Shown piece by piece: positions 8,782 to 16,437 of a DNA stretch of 64,000 bases. Below the pieces are notes generated by a model, which was not told the DNA's origin, made no database searches, and was given only the letters and a program-made list of their open reading frames with translations. The position numbers and the translations under genes are program-made. Every line of letters begins with the position of its first letter. The first letter of the stretch is position 1. Origin of the DNA: Actinomyces provencensis (lineage in GTDB: Bacteria > Actinomycetota > Actinomycetes > Actinomycetales > Actinomycetaceae); assembly GCF_900155435.1 (NCBI RefSeq), contig NZ_LT700212.1, positions 2,215,462 to 2,279,461 of the forward strand, in the 5' to 3' direction.

Positions 8782-10669
8782 ATGGCCACGAACCTCTGGC
8801 CCAACCAGTGGTGCGAGGCGTCCGGGCCTGTCATCGGTTCGGTCGCGGCCGATGTTGACGCCCCGGAGCATGGGGGCGTGTTCACGCTGGCGGGCAGGGA
8901 CCATCGTCCACCGGAGCCGTTCCGGAGCCTGCCGGTGGTTGAAGGTGAGCGACAGCTCGTCCAGTTCGCCGCCCGCCGAGTGTCTGGAACCAAGTCCCTG
9001 AATGTCGGAACGTGGGGCACGTCGGGAACTAACACGGGACCCCGCGACTACGTGTCTGCCACGAAGATTGCGGACCTCCCCGGCGGGGGGGGGGTGGGCG
9101 CTCTATGAGCGTGAGATTCAGTACCAGTCCGGCGTCACGGCGGGAGGATTCTTCTTCCAGATCGAACAGGCCACATCGGGTGGGGACACGATGTGGCAGG
9201 TTGCGGGGCCGCTCATGTGGAAGCGGGTGGCCGACATGGCTGTGAAAGCCCGCGATGACGTCACGCTCGCCGCCCTTACTGACGTTGCCAACGTGCGCCG
9301 CTACTACCTACTCCAGTCCTCGACCCTCAACCCGCCCGCAGCGCCCACCTCGAACCCCGCGCCCTCCCCGTGGGTGACGGCGGAGCCGACCTACACGGAG
9401 GGCTCCACCACCAGCCTCTACACGGTCGACCTCACGGTCTTCACCGACGGCACCTTCGACTACTCGGCCGTGTCGAAATCCTCCAGCTACGAGGCGGCGA
9501 AGAGCGCTTTCAACAAGGCGGTCGCGGCGACCAACGTGGCGAACGCGGCCCTCGCCGCCGTCCCCCCGTTCGTGCAGCAGGCCACCCCGAGTGCCACGGT
9601 GGTGGGTCAGTTGTGGTTCCCCCTGGACGCCTCCGGCCGCATGATCGGCATGAAGCGCGCCTCCAAGACGGGCACCAGCGGGTGGGTGGACTACCTGTGG
9701 ATGGCAGGGCGGATCCTCGTCCCCGGCAGCGTCGGCACGACCGAGATCGGCCCTGACGGTGTGCTTGCGGCCAACATCAAGGCCAGCAACGAACTGTGGG
9801 CCAAGCTCGCGAGCTTCGCGAAGGTCACCACCGGCATGCTCATCGCAGGCAACGCCACCATCACCGAGGACCTCCTGGCCAACGTAATCACGGGCATCAT
9901 CATCCGTGGCGGCCTGTTTGAGGCGGGCGGCGGCTCGCTTCCCATGGTGCGTATCGGGCCCCTGTCCGGGCAGGTCGGTGTGGGTGACACCTATGGGGTG
10001 CAGATCACTACACCCAACAACAGTGAAAACGGCAGCGCAGTCCTCGGAGTGGACCCAACTGGCCCCTACATGGAGTTCTACGACGGGACAGGCAAGCAGG
10101 TCCTGGCTACGGACAAGACCGGCGTGCGTGTCGTGAATCAGATCAGCGGCGGAATGGTTGATATCTCGCTCCTAGCCGCGAACACAATGAGCTGGTCGAT
10201 CACTGACACGTTCGACATGAAATTCTGGGAGGCCGGGGCAGGAACAACCCCATGGTGGGGGCCCTACTTCTTCCGCACCGCCGATGGCGCCTACGTGTCC
10301 AAGGACATCGGTGCCGTCGGCTCGTTCACCACGCCCACAGGAAAGGTCATGATCCAGGGCGGAGTTGACATCGGCAGTGCGCCCACCTACCAGATCGGCG
10401 CGTCCGTCCAGTGGGGCATCTACACATCTGACCCCACGTCCTACGGGCGCGGTGACACGATGAAGACCATCGTCGGCGGGAGAGGCAGGGCTGAATGCGC
10501 GCGGCATATCGGGGGGGTCGGACAGCTCATGAACGGCAGCGAAGTTGTCACGGGCCTCACTCCCGGACAGAAGTACTGGATCGCCCCGTTCTACTGGTGC
10601 TACAGCATGGGAGCGCTCATCTCGAAGCCAATCAAGAGTCTATGGGTATCCGTCTCCCCCATCACGTGA
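8782..10669 (+). CDS. Tail fibre / receptor-binding protein, frame broken at a G10 tract
   Basis: The reading frame starts at ATG 8782 (MATNLWPNQW) and continues to KIADLP, then enters ten consecutive G at 9085-9094 and stops at 9106-9108 after 108 residues. In the next frame, GWALYEREIQYQ follows at once and reads open to 10669. Removing one G joins the two into one protein of 628 residues. Downstream are an Ala-rich helix (SYEAAKSAFNKAVAATNVAN), a TEIGPDGVLAANI segment and a LIAGNATITEDLLANVI segment, common in tail fibres, then a long beta-rich C-terminus likely to contact the host surface. In the present state no full-length protein is predicted unless ribosomes or polymerase slip. Alternatives are a sequencing error in the homopolymer or a decayed gene. 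Confidence 0.7.
9085..9094 (+). repeat. Homopolymeric G10 tract inside fibre gene
   Basis: Ten consecutive G bases lie 101 codons into the fibre reading frame and mark the exact point where the frame changes. Nine G (or any number equal to nine plus a multiple of three) would give one continuous frame. Such tracts change length by slipped-strand mispairing. A second, shorter run of seven G at 10511-10517 in the same gene stays in frame. Confidence 0.9.
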
Positions 10670-10682
10670 AAGAGAAGTTGCC

Positions 10683-10886
10683 ATGGATGAACAGCAGATA
10701 CGAGAGATAAGCGACACCGACCTGGCAGACCAGGCCAGCGTCTATGCGGCCGAGCAGTCACGCCGCCAACTTCTGGCCGACACCATCAATACCAGGATCA
10801 TCCCAGCTGCCCGAGATTATCTCGCAGCAGGCGGAACGTGCGACGCCATACGCGCCGCACTCACAACTCTTGAGGAGGACCAGTGA
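10683..10886 (+). CDS. Small phage protein, 67 residues, unknown
   Basis: Starts at ATG 10683 (MDEQQIREISDTDLADQ), 13 bases after the fibre stop, with a weak ribosome-binding site (AAGAGAAG). The product is acidic and predicted largely helical (ADQASVYAAEQSRRQLLAD, then RAALTTLEEDQ), without membrane segments or Cys residues. Its stop overlaps the next start (GTGA at 10883-10886). Proteins of this kind between the fibre and lysis genes are common in actinophages and have no assigned role; a small tail-associated or regulatory function is possible. Confidence 0.6.
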   Translation: MDEQQIREISDTDLADQASVYAAEQSRRQLLADTINTRIIPAARDYLAAGGTCDAIRAALTTLEEDQ

Positions 10887-11521
10887 GCACGCAGCACAGG
10901 AAGGGCGTCGTAATTCCCAGCGCGGGAGATGACCTGCTCGACGCGTGGGTCGTCGCGGTTGACACTGCTGGCATCATCACCCACGCCTCCAGCGTCGCAA
11001 GCGCTCGCGTTGCCCTCACCCAGTGGGAGACCGCCGGAGCGGCCCCCACGACCGACCACCCCGCCTACTTCGACGTCAATGGCATCTTCTACAAGGCCGA
11101 CGGAACGAAGAATCACACCACCTGGGTCCTTAAGCCGTGGAATGAGAAGGAGTTCGTGGAGCAGGCGATCGGGTCTGGTGCCACGGTCTCGGTCGGGAAC
11201 GGCGAGTTCAAGGGCATTCTGAAGTCCACTCTTCCTGTGCGCCCGTACGACAGGATGGTCACCGCGCACGGCCTCGTCTGGGGTGTCGCGACGGGCAGTC
11301 TCGGCGTCGATATGCGTATCGGTGACGATCATGTTGCTGCGCAGTTCTGGGCGGGCGGTAACTCGCAGTTCGCAATCAACACCGGCAAGGTTCCTGCTGG
11401 CGTCGCGCCGGACATCGAGGTGGGCGTGATCGGCTTTAGTGGTGGTGGGAGTCTTCGCGTGTCTGTTGATGACAAGTGGGTGCGACTCGTCGTGACGGCG
11501 GACCCCATCACCATGGCCTGA
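10883..11521 (+). CDS. Probable minor tail/appendage protein, unknown
   Basis: A 212-residue protein starting at GTG 10883 with a four-base overlap to the preceding gene. No membrane segment is visible. The middle (AYFDVNGIFYKADGTKNHTTWVLKPWNEKEF) and C-terminal half (GDDHVAAQFWAGGNSQFA...) are rich in beta-type and aromatic residues, resembling adhesion domains at phage tail tips. It is the last gene before an intrinsic terminator that separates the tail genes from the lysis genes. I do not recognise a named family; the structural role is inferred from position. Confidence 0.5.
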   Translation: MSTQHRKGVVIPSAGDDLLDAWVVAVDTAGIITHASSVASARVALTQWETAGAAPTTDHPAYFDVNGIFYKADGTKNHTTWVLKPWNEKEFVEQAIGSGATVSVGNGEFKGILKSTLPVRPYDRMVTAHGLVWGVATGSLGVDMRIGDDHVAAQFWAGGNSQFAINTGKVPAGVAPDIEVGVIGFSGGGSLRVSVDDKWVRLVVTADPITMA

Positions 11522-11538
11522 CCTCACTCTCGAACCCC

Positions 11539-11570
11539 ACGCCCCTCGCCACACGGCAGGGGCGTTTCTC
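11539..11570 (+). terminator. Intrinsic terminator between tail and lysis genes
   Basis: The stem ACGCCCCT pairs with AGGGGCGT, extended by GCC/GGC after one bulged C around an ACAC loop, and is followed by TTCTC. It lies 17 bases after the previous stop and just before the endolysin gene. Confidence 0.75.
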
Positions 11571-11600
11571 ATGCCCACCAGTCCCCGAGGAGGACGCATC

Positions 11601-12479
11601 ATGACCGCACAGGCAGCACTTGACATCGCAGCAGCTGACATCGGGTACTACGCTCCCGACGACCCAGAGCCCGGCTCGGCGGCCGGACGTTGGCTCGCCG
11701 ACAAGCTCAACCAACCGTGGCTGCGGGGCCCATCCACGCGGATCTGGTGGTGCATGGCCGCCGTCAGCATGTGGGTTTACAAGTCTGGCGGACGGATGCC
11801 GGGTGGCCCCCAGTTCAACACGGACGCCGCCGTGGCCGCCGCGCGGCGGGAGAACCGCCTCGTCGACAAGAACGACACGCAGGTTGGCGACGTCCTGATC
11901 TATGACTGGAACTACGGGACCATGGCAACCGACCACACGGGCCTGTGCCTGGACCCGTCCAGCGATTCGGTCGTCATCGCCATTGAGGGCAACACGTCCT
12001 CGGGCAACGCTGGCAGCCAGTCAGCAGGCAATGGCGTGTACCGCCGCACCCGCGACTGGGATGACGTGCGCTACGTGATCCGCCCCTACTACGACGGATC
12101 TCCCACCACAAACTCCGCAACCTCGGCCCCCAACCTCAAGGTTGACGGCTGGTGGGGCGAGGAGACGAGCTACTGGCTGCAGATCGCCCTGGGGACGCCC
12201 GCAGACAAGATCGTCTCCAGCCAGGACGTCTACTGGGAGTCCCGCAATCCGGGCCTGGGCACCGGCTGGGAGTGGGTGAACTCCGAGGATGCCGAGGGGT
12301 CCCAGCTCATCGAGGCCATCCAGCGCAAGGTTGGAGCCCCGCCTGACCGTCTCATCGGCCCCGACACGATCCGCCACATCCAGGACCACAAGGGCACTCC
12401 GGTCGACGGGCGGATCGACGAGTACAGCCAGTGCGTCATGCGGATCCAGAAGGACCTCAATGCGGGCCTTGGATTCTGA
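11601..12479 (+). CDS. Endolysin with CHAP domain
   Basis: A 292-residue lysin that would cut host peptidoglycan at the end of the lytic cycle. The N-terminal half is a CHAP amidase/peptidase: Cys51 in IWWCMAAV, His112 in ATDHTGL, and a following acidic/Asn position in IEGNT. This order of residues is diagnostic of the family. The C-terminal half (about 165-292) has the GWWGEETSYWLQIALGT segment typical of a peptidoglycan-binding-like wall-targeting domain. No signal peptide is present, so export depends on the holin encoded two genes later. Start ATG 11601 was chosen for the GAGGAGG eight bases upstream; an in-frame ATG at 11571 lacks this. Confidence 0.9.
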   Translation: MTAQAALDIAAADIGYYAPDDPEPGSAAGRWLADKLNQPWLRGPSTRIWWCMAAVSMWVYKSGGRMPGGPQFNTDAAVAAARRENRLVDKNDTQVGDVLIYDWNYGTMATDHTGLCLDPSSDSVVIAIEGNTSSGNAGSQSAGNGVYRRTRDWDDVRYVIRPYYDGSPTTNSATSAPNLKVDGWWGEETSYWLQIALGTPADKIVSSQDVYWESRNPGLGTGWEWVNSEDAEGSQLIEAIQRKVGAPPDRLIGPDTIRHIQDHKGTPVDGRIDEYSQCVMRIQKDLNAGLGF

Positions 12480-12636
12480 CCCAGCCCGTGAGGCTCTCAC
12501 CGTCACCCTGGCCGCTGTCGTGGCGGGCGTGGCGGTGGGAGCCCTCACGTGGGGCGTGATCATCACGATCCAGCTCACCCGCCTCCTCCACGTCTTGACC
12601 CTCCTGGCCGAGGCGCTCGCCAACCAACCGCTCTGA
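12460..12636 (+). CDS. Small single-pass membrane protein of lysis cassette
   Basis: A 58-residue protein that begins inside the endolysin gene (20-base overlap). It has one clear membrane segment at about residues 13-36 (TLAAVVAGVAVGALTWGVII), a short acidic N-terminus and a helical amphipathic tail. It sits between endolysin and holin and so is likely a second holin or an antiholin, but nothing besides position and topology supports that. Confidence 0.6.
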   Translation: MRALDSDPAREALTVTLAAVVAGVAVGALTWGVIITIQLTRLLHVLTLLAEALANQPL

Positions 12637-12649
12637 AAGGAGCACACGC

Positions 12650-13105
12650 ATGCTTCCCCAGCTTGACCTCTCGTTCGACCCGCTCGGGTGGGCCGTCATC
12701 GTCGGCCTGATCTGGCCCACCATCCAGGCCGCCCTCGACCGGCCCACATGGACCAGGAGCCGCCGTCTCGCCCTCGTGATCATCGCGGGCATCGTCTTGT
12801 CCCTGGCCCTGTGGTGGGCTGGTGCCTACCCCCTGACCGCCCAGCTCGTGTGGAGTCAGGCCTCGGTCATCATCGCCACCGCCACCGCAGCATTCGCCCT
12901 CCTGAAGAAGCTCGGCGTCATCGACTGGATCGGGCGCGTCACCCCCGGCGGAGAGACTCGCGTCGTTGGGGGTGCCAGCACTGTCACGGACGAGACGCCC
13001 TCCGTCACGCCTCCGGCGCTGACTGTCACGGATGCGGGCGGCGTGACCGCCGTACCCAACGTCGAGGCCACCTCCCAGGGCGAGGGAGAGGCACCTCAGG
13101 CATGA
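12650..13105 (+). CDS. Holin
   Basis: A 151-residue protein with about three hydrophobic segments (residues about 11-28, 41-62, 68-86) and a polar Thr/Val/Pro-rich C-terminal tail of about 60 residues. Size, topology and position directly after the endolysin fit a phage holin, which forms the membrane lesion that releases the lysin. AAAGGAG lies upstream of ATG 12650. The stop overlaps the next start (ATGA at 13102-13105). Family membership beyond this is not claimed. Confidence 0.75.
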   Translation: MLPQLDLSFDPLGWAVIVGLIWPTIQAALDRPTWTRSRRLALVIIAGIVLSLALWWAGAYPLTAQLVWSQASVIIATATAAFALLKKLGVIDWIGRVTPGGETRVVGGASTVTDETPSVTPPALTVTDAGGVTAVPNVEATSQGEGEAPQA

Positions 13106-13641
13106 ACCTGGACGACCTAGTCGGCCTCACCGGCGCGCTCGCGGTCCTCATCACCGCAGTGGTCGGGGTCGCCTCCTACCGGTGGGGTCGCGGCAAGACC
13201 AGGGCGGAAGAGGATCTCACGAAGGCCACGGCCCGCAAAGTCGAGGCCGAGGCGCGAGCAGCCGAAGCGGAAGCCCGGGCCTCGGAGTCCCGCGCATCCC
13301 TGGAGGAGATCGCCGGAGGCATCACCGACCGCTTCGACCAGCTCACCACCAGGCTCGACCGGGTCGTCCACGAGGTCACCCCGAACCACGGCGGCTCCAT
13401 GAAAGACGCGCTGCGCCGCGTGGAGCAGTCCCAAGCACGCCTCGCCAAGGACCAGGCCCACGACCGAGACGAGCACCGGGAGTGGCGCCGCTCCCTGGGC
13501 CACCAGGTAGGTGAGATCAAGGACCAGCTCGCCAACGAAGCCGAGGACCGCCGCGAGGTCGGCAAACGCCTCGACGAGCTCGACCGCCACGCGGACCAGG
13601 AGCACAAGGACATCCGCGAGGAGATCCGCAAGCTCCGCTGA
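13102..13641 (+). CDS. Membrane-anchored coiled-coil phage protein (DUF2746-like)
   Basis: A 179-residue protein with one N-terminal membrane segment (about residues 5-27) followed by a short basic stretch and long charged heptad-like helices (KVEAEARAAEAEARASESRA; later RREVGKRLDELDRHADQEHK). Actinophages often carry such a protein at the end of the lysis cassette; its role is not established, with suggestions including lysis timing or spanin-like envelope disruption. Its ATG overlaps the holin stop by four bases. The next element is a strong terminator, so it closes the late operon. An in-frame ATG at 12688 is rejected because it lies inside the holin gene. Confidence 0.7.
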   Translation: MNLDDLVGLTGALAVLITAVVGVASYRWGRGKTRAEEDLTKATARKVEAEARAAEAEARASESRASLEEIAGGITDRFDQLTTRLDRVVHEVTPNHGGSMKDALRRVEQSQARLAKDQAHDRDEHREWRRSLGHQVGEIKDQLANEAEDRREVGKRLDELDRHADQEHKDIREEIRKLR

Positions 13642-13657
13642 CACCTCAAGCCAAGCC

Positions 13658-13691
13658 GCCCCCGGCTCACCTTCACGGGTGGGCCGGGGGC
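13658..13691 (+). terminator. Terminator of the phage late operon
   Basis: A 14-bp stem (GCCCCCGGCTCACC against GGTGGGCCGGGGGC, one T-G wobble) with a six-base loop lies 16 bases after the late operon. No T-run follows, so termination may be incomplete. Confidence 0.7.
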
Positions 13692-13804
13692 AGTCTCGTC
13701 ACATCTATCGCGAGTCCGTGGGTACGAAACCGACATCGAGCTTGTTCGGGGTCAGTTACTCTGGGCTGCGTTGAGGACCCACTAGTGAGAGCCGGAAACG
13801 ACCA

Positions 13805-14380
13805 ATGTCTATCCCTGTGCTGGATGCCGCAGGCATGCTTCCTCCGGGTCGATTTCTCACAACACTGGATGAGGTTGAGGACCGCTTTGTTGCGAATGCC
13901 ACGTTCGGCGGTTCGGCTACACGAAGGACCATCTGGGGCGGGTTCCTGGAGTACATCGGAGCTTGGAGGGCTGCCGAGGAATCTACCGCCGCTCCAGGCC
14001 GGGCGCTCCTCGGAGTGTGGCTGGCGGGATCGTTCATCAGCGCCAAGATCGACCCAAGCGACCTCGATTGCACCCCCGTGCTAGACGTGAAGGTCATGGA
14101 AGCGACGAAGGGACGCCCCGGTCATGGAGACATGAAGAAGCTCGTGAGACATCGTGATGGAGTTAGGTCGATGTTCCACGTTGAGGTCTTCCCATACAAG
14201 TGGACCCCTGTGCGCTCCAGCCTGTTCCCCGCGACATGTAGCCAATCCGAACGTGACTCATTGTGTGCACGAGGTGCACTGGATGCTTGGTGGCAGAGGG
14301 TCCGCCCGCCTGGTCCAGAACGGGCGCCGGAACCGTCTCCGCCCTACCCTGAGCGTGGCTACTTGGAGGTGATCCTATGA
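13805..14380 (+). CDS. Nucleotidyltransferase-fold protein, prophage cargo
   Basis: A 191-residue protein. The N-terminus LPPGRF and the motif WLAGSFISAK...PSDLD give the GS...DxD signature of the polymerase-beta nucleotidyltransferase fold: Gly75-Ser76, then Asp86 and Asp88. A possible third acidic residue is Glu127 (FHVEVFP). This arrangement resembles the DUF6932 group and minimal nucleotidyltransferases of toxin-antitoxin and abortive-infection systems that transfer NMP groups to RNA or protein. The protein overlaps the next gene by four bases (ATGA), so the two act as a pair. GC content here is visibly lower than in the flanking phage genes. It lies between lysis and integrase genes, the usual place for lysogenic cargo. 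The substrate is unknown. Confidence 0.65.
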   Translation: MSIPVLDAAGMLPPGRFLTTLDEVEDRFVANATFGGSATRRTIWGGFLEYIGAWRAAEESTAAPGRALLGVWLAGSFISAKIDPSDLDCTPVLDVKVMEATKGRPGHGDMKKLVRHRDGVRSMFHVEVFPYKWTPVRSSLFPATCSQSERDSLCARGALDAWWQRVRPPGPERAPEPSPPYPERGYLEVIL

Positions 14381-15297
14381 CCACCAGTGACGAGTCGAGG
14401 GCGCGTCCAGAGCTCTCAGAGCGAGCGAAGCGCTTCTTCGCACAATACGACGAACCGAATGGCGACATTGCCGACATCCTCGACGCTTCGGCATACGAGG
14501 CTGCGCTCAGCGCCGATCCGACTTTGGCAATCCGTTCGCGACTCAACGTTCGATTGCGTAGCACGACCGACGAAGGGGTGCCCGGATGGGTTCCTGAGAG
14601 GGTCCAGGAGAGAGTTGCAGCACCGCTGTGTCGTCAGTTCGCTGTCGCTCTCGATAGACCACAGGAGAGTCTGGAACTTGGGCTCGTTGGGGTAAGCGAG
14701 GGCAGCGTAATCCTTCACTTCGAGCCGCGAGCTAGAGCTGAGCATGAAGATGGAAGGCTCATATCGCTCAGCTCCTTGGATCTCGCAGTAGAGAAGATCG
14801 CTCAGCTCAACAGCCTTCTTGAAGAAGAAGCTCCACTTGGGGAGATCGCGGCGAAGTTTGGAACTGCACGCAAGTTGTTAAAGGCCACGCGTGCGGTAAT
14901 GGACGGGCTGGACCAATGTGATCTCGACATGGGGGTTACGTGGTACGGATCCAGTGGAAGTGTGCGGACATCCGAAGTAACCTCGCGGGCCCGAGGACAC
15001 GCTCGATCCATGTTTCGTCGGTTGGAAAGGGAACAGCCTGCGACTGTCGACGGCTACATCGGCGCTGTCGACCTCAGTGGTTCGATCGCGTTGGTTGATG
15101 CGCTTCCCGCGGGGAGGCACCGAAAGACCGTCAAGGTCGCTCCGGAAGAGATGGGCAGGTTCATGCGGCGCGTCGGCGAGTGGGTCGTGCTCTCAGTTGA
15201 AGAGAAGAACGAAGTCGACAGCGTGGGTTTGCGCAGCAAGACCTCTTGGCACTTCATCTCAGAGACCCCAACGGACCAGCCATTGTTTGAAGAGTGA
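14377..15297 (+). CDS. Unknown partner of the nucleotidyltransferase-fold protein
   Basis: A 306-residue protein, with a start inside the preceding stop (ATGA at 14377-14380). I do not recognise the family. Residues 1-60 are charged and helical. Residues about 60-115 contain a mixed segment ending SEGSVILHFEPRA. Residues about 125-170 are helical (SSLDLAVEKIAQLNSLLEEE). Residues about 225-306 look like a small beta-barrel, with DGYIGAVDLSGSIALVD, KTVKVAPEEM and a terminal WHFISETP. There are no membrane segments, signal peptide or Zn-type Cys clusters. Codon use and GC are unlike the neighbouring phage genes, pointing to separate acquisition. As partner of a nucleotidyltransferase it could be antitoxin, sensor or effector; none is shown by the sequence. 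Confidence 0.6.
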   Translation: MTTSDESRARPELSERAKRFFAQYDEPNGDIADILDASAYEAALSADPTLAIRSRLNVRLRSTTDEGVPGWVPERVQERVAAPLCRQFAVALDRPQESLELGLVGVSEGSVILHFEPRARAEHEDGRLISLSSLDLAVEKIAQLNSLLEEEAPLGEIAAKFGTARKLLKATRAVMDGLDQCDLDMGVTWYGSSGSVRTSEVTSRARGHARSMFRRLEREQPATVDGYIGAVDLSGSIALVDALPAGRHRKTVKVAPEEMGRFMRRVGEWVVLSVEEKNEVDSVGLRSKTSWHFISETPTDQPLFEE

Positions 15298-15309
15298 GTT
15301 CTCTTGACA

Positions 15310-15349
15310 GCCGCCCAGCTTGGATCAGTCCAGGCGGGGCGGCTTCTTC
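15310..15349 (+). terminator. Terminator of the cargo module
   Basis: The outer stem GCCGCCC/GGGCGGC encloses an inner CTTGGA/TCCAGG stem with a TCAG loop and is followed by TTCTTC, 12 bases after the cargo stop codon. It marks the end of an independent rightward transcription unit. Confidence 0.8.
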
Positions 15350-15644
15350 ATGTGTGGGGTGCTTCGTCGAGATAGTTGGCAAGACGAGATGATGCGTTGC
15401 GGCGGATGGAGGCGTGGGCGACCCGTCGCCGTGGCGCCCTTCTACGCAGACTCCCCTGGCCTTGTGACTGACCTGGGGGAGCCTGCGGGTCAGGAGCAAG
15501 CTCAACACCGACCCACCCGTTGAGGCTACGGCCACGGTCCGGTCGACACGCCGGGACTCGTGAGATGACTGTTCCCCCCGGCCGAGGCGGCGGCCGAGGG
15601 GAACAGGTGCGAGCCGATTCGACGTCGTTGTCGCACGTCAACGA
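15350..15644. other. Non-coding gap between converging phage operons
   Basis: No convincing gene is seen in these 295 bases. They contain the hairpin at 15569-15606 and an inverted repeat GTCGTTG/CAACGAC (15625-15646) that overlaps the end of the zinc-ribbon gene. Composition is intermediate between the cargo and the flanking phage genes. Confidence 0.5.
15569..15606 (-). terminator. Hairpin terminator of the leftward integrase operon
   Basis: CTGTTCCCC (15569-15577) pairs perfectly with GGGGAACAG (15598-15606), with further GGCCG/CGGCC pairing inside. It lies about 40 bases beyond the last stop codon of the leftward operon. No clear T-run on the minus strand. Confidence 0.6.
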
Positions 15645-15779
15645 CTATAGCGGCTCGCTGCGGGCGACAAGTGTGTCTGGTGAGTCCGGGCAACGTTCAT
15701 TCCATCCGTGACGCGCACACCGCAGACACAGCTCAATCCCACCACACTCCGGGCACCGCTCGGGATCCGCATCGCTCAC
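15645..15779 (-). CDS. Small zinc-ribbon protein, 44 residues
   Basis: A short gene starting at GTG 15779, overlapping the previous stop by four bases (GTGA), and ending in TAG at 15645. The product contains CPEC-x5-CLRC (Cys9, 12, 18, 21) followed by ARHGWNERC. The four Cys make a likely zinc knuckle, and two more (Cys30 and a nearby His) may help. It is the last gene of a chain of four overlapping leftward genes with the integrase first. Small zinc-ribbon proteins of phages can bind DNA, RNA or host enzymes; the target is unknown. Confidence 0.6.
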   Translation of the reverse strand: MSDADPERCPECGGIELCLRCARHGWNERCPDSPDTLVARSEPL

Positions 15780-16054
15780 AGGCCCCCGCCCGCCTGCCGT
15801 AGCTTCTCCATGAGCTCGGGCCCCTGGGCCGAGAGCACACGCCGGGCCATGTAGGCCGACACCCCCAGCTTCGCCGGGAACTCTTCTTCCACCGCCTCCA
15901 GGGAGTGCTTGCGTGACACGAGCAGGACGCCCGACATCCGCAGCGCCACCGACAGGGCGAACGCTTCCGCCTTCGTCAGGTGCAGGGTCACCGTTTCGTC
16001 ATCCATGCCGAGAGCGTAGGTGCCGACATGCGCACCAGCGCGCTCGCGGGTCAC
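15776..16054 (-). CDS. Small phage protein with helical DNA-binding-like body, unknown
   Basis: A 92-residue product if translation starts at GTG 16054, which overlaps the upstream stop (GTGA). An internal ATG at 16006 would give 76 residues (MDDETVTLHLTK) but lacks a clear ribosome-binding site. The overlap pattern shared by all four genes of this operon favours the GTG. The body is helical (EAFALSVALRMSGVLLV...VEEEFPAKLGVSAYMARRVL) without membrane or metal-binding motifs. It may be a regulator or a partner of the zinc-ribbon protein encoded next, but no family is recognised. Confidence 0.55.
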   Translation of the reverse strand: MTRERAGAHVGTYALGMDDETVTLHLTKAEAFALSVALRMSGVLLVSRKHSLEAVEEEFPAKLGVSAYMARRVLSAQGPELMEKLRQAGGGL

Positions 16055-16437
16055 TTCTCGCTGTACTCGACTGCCAGGTCGCGGATCTGGCGCTGGAGGC
16101 GTCCAGCGGTGGCGAGCCACCATCCGGCGGGGAGCCGTCGGGCTTCGGGGTCTCGCCCGGCGTCGGCGTCACTGCGCCAGACGGTGAGTGTGGGACTCTC
16201 GTCCTGGGTGAGACGTTCCGCCAGCTGCGTCTCGGCCGCGAGGGTGATCTGCACGAGCTTGTCGATCGCTTCTGCTTGGCGGTAGGTGACGACGTCCTTA
16301 CCGCGTTCCATGCGGGAGATGTCGTTGTCGCTCTGGCCGAGGTACTGCCCGAGCCATGCTCTCGTGACGCCGAGCCAGGTGCGGGTGGCGGCGAGTTCGG
16401 CGCCGGTCATGACGATGTCCCACTGATGGTCGCTCAT
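16051..16437 (-). CDS. Helix-turn-helix DNA-binding protein (YdiL/DUF1870-like)
   Basis: A 128-residue protein. Residues about 9-55 read MTGAELAATRTWLGVTRAWL, GQYLGQSDNDISRMERG and KDVV. This is the layout of XRE-type helix-turn-helix proteins, closest in feel to the YdiL/DUF1870 group. The C-terminal half is a mixed domain with a WRSDADAG segment and a final helix. Its ATG overlaps the integrase stop codon (ATGA at 16434-16437), so it is co-expressed with integrase. A role in controlling integrase or lysogeny genes, or autoregulation, is likely. It is not a typical CI repressor in size, and the main immunity repressor may be outside the window. Confidence 0.7.
   Translation of the reverse strand: MSDHQWDIVMTGAELAATRTWLGVTRAWLGQYLGQSDNDISRMERGKDVVTYRQAEAIDKLVQITLAAETQLAERLTQDESPTLTVWRSDADAGRDPEARRLPAGWWLATAGRLQRQIRDLAVEYSEK

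Noticed and set aside
10511..10517. G7 run in the fibre gene as a second break
   Set aside because: The reading frame continues through it with sensible sequence to the stop at 10669.
16051..16437. Reading the HTH protein as an anti-CRISPR-associated regulator with the small genes as anti-CRISPRs
   Set aside because: The resemblance is only to the broad HTH group; no known anti-CRISPR motif is seen in the neighbours.
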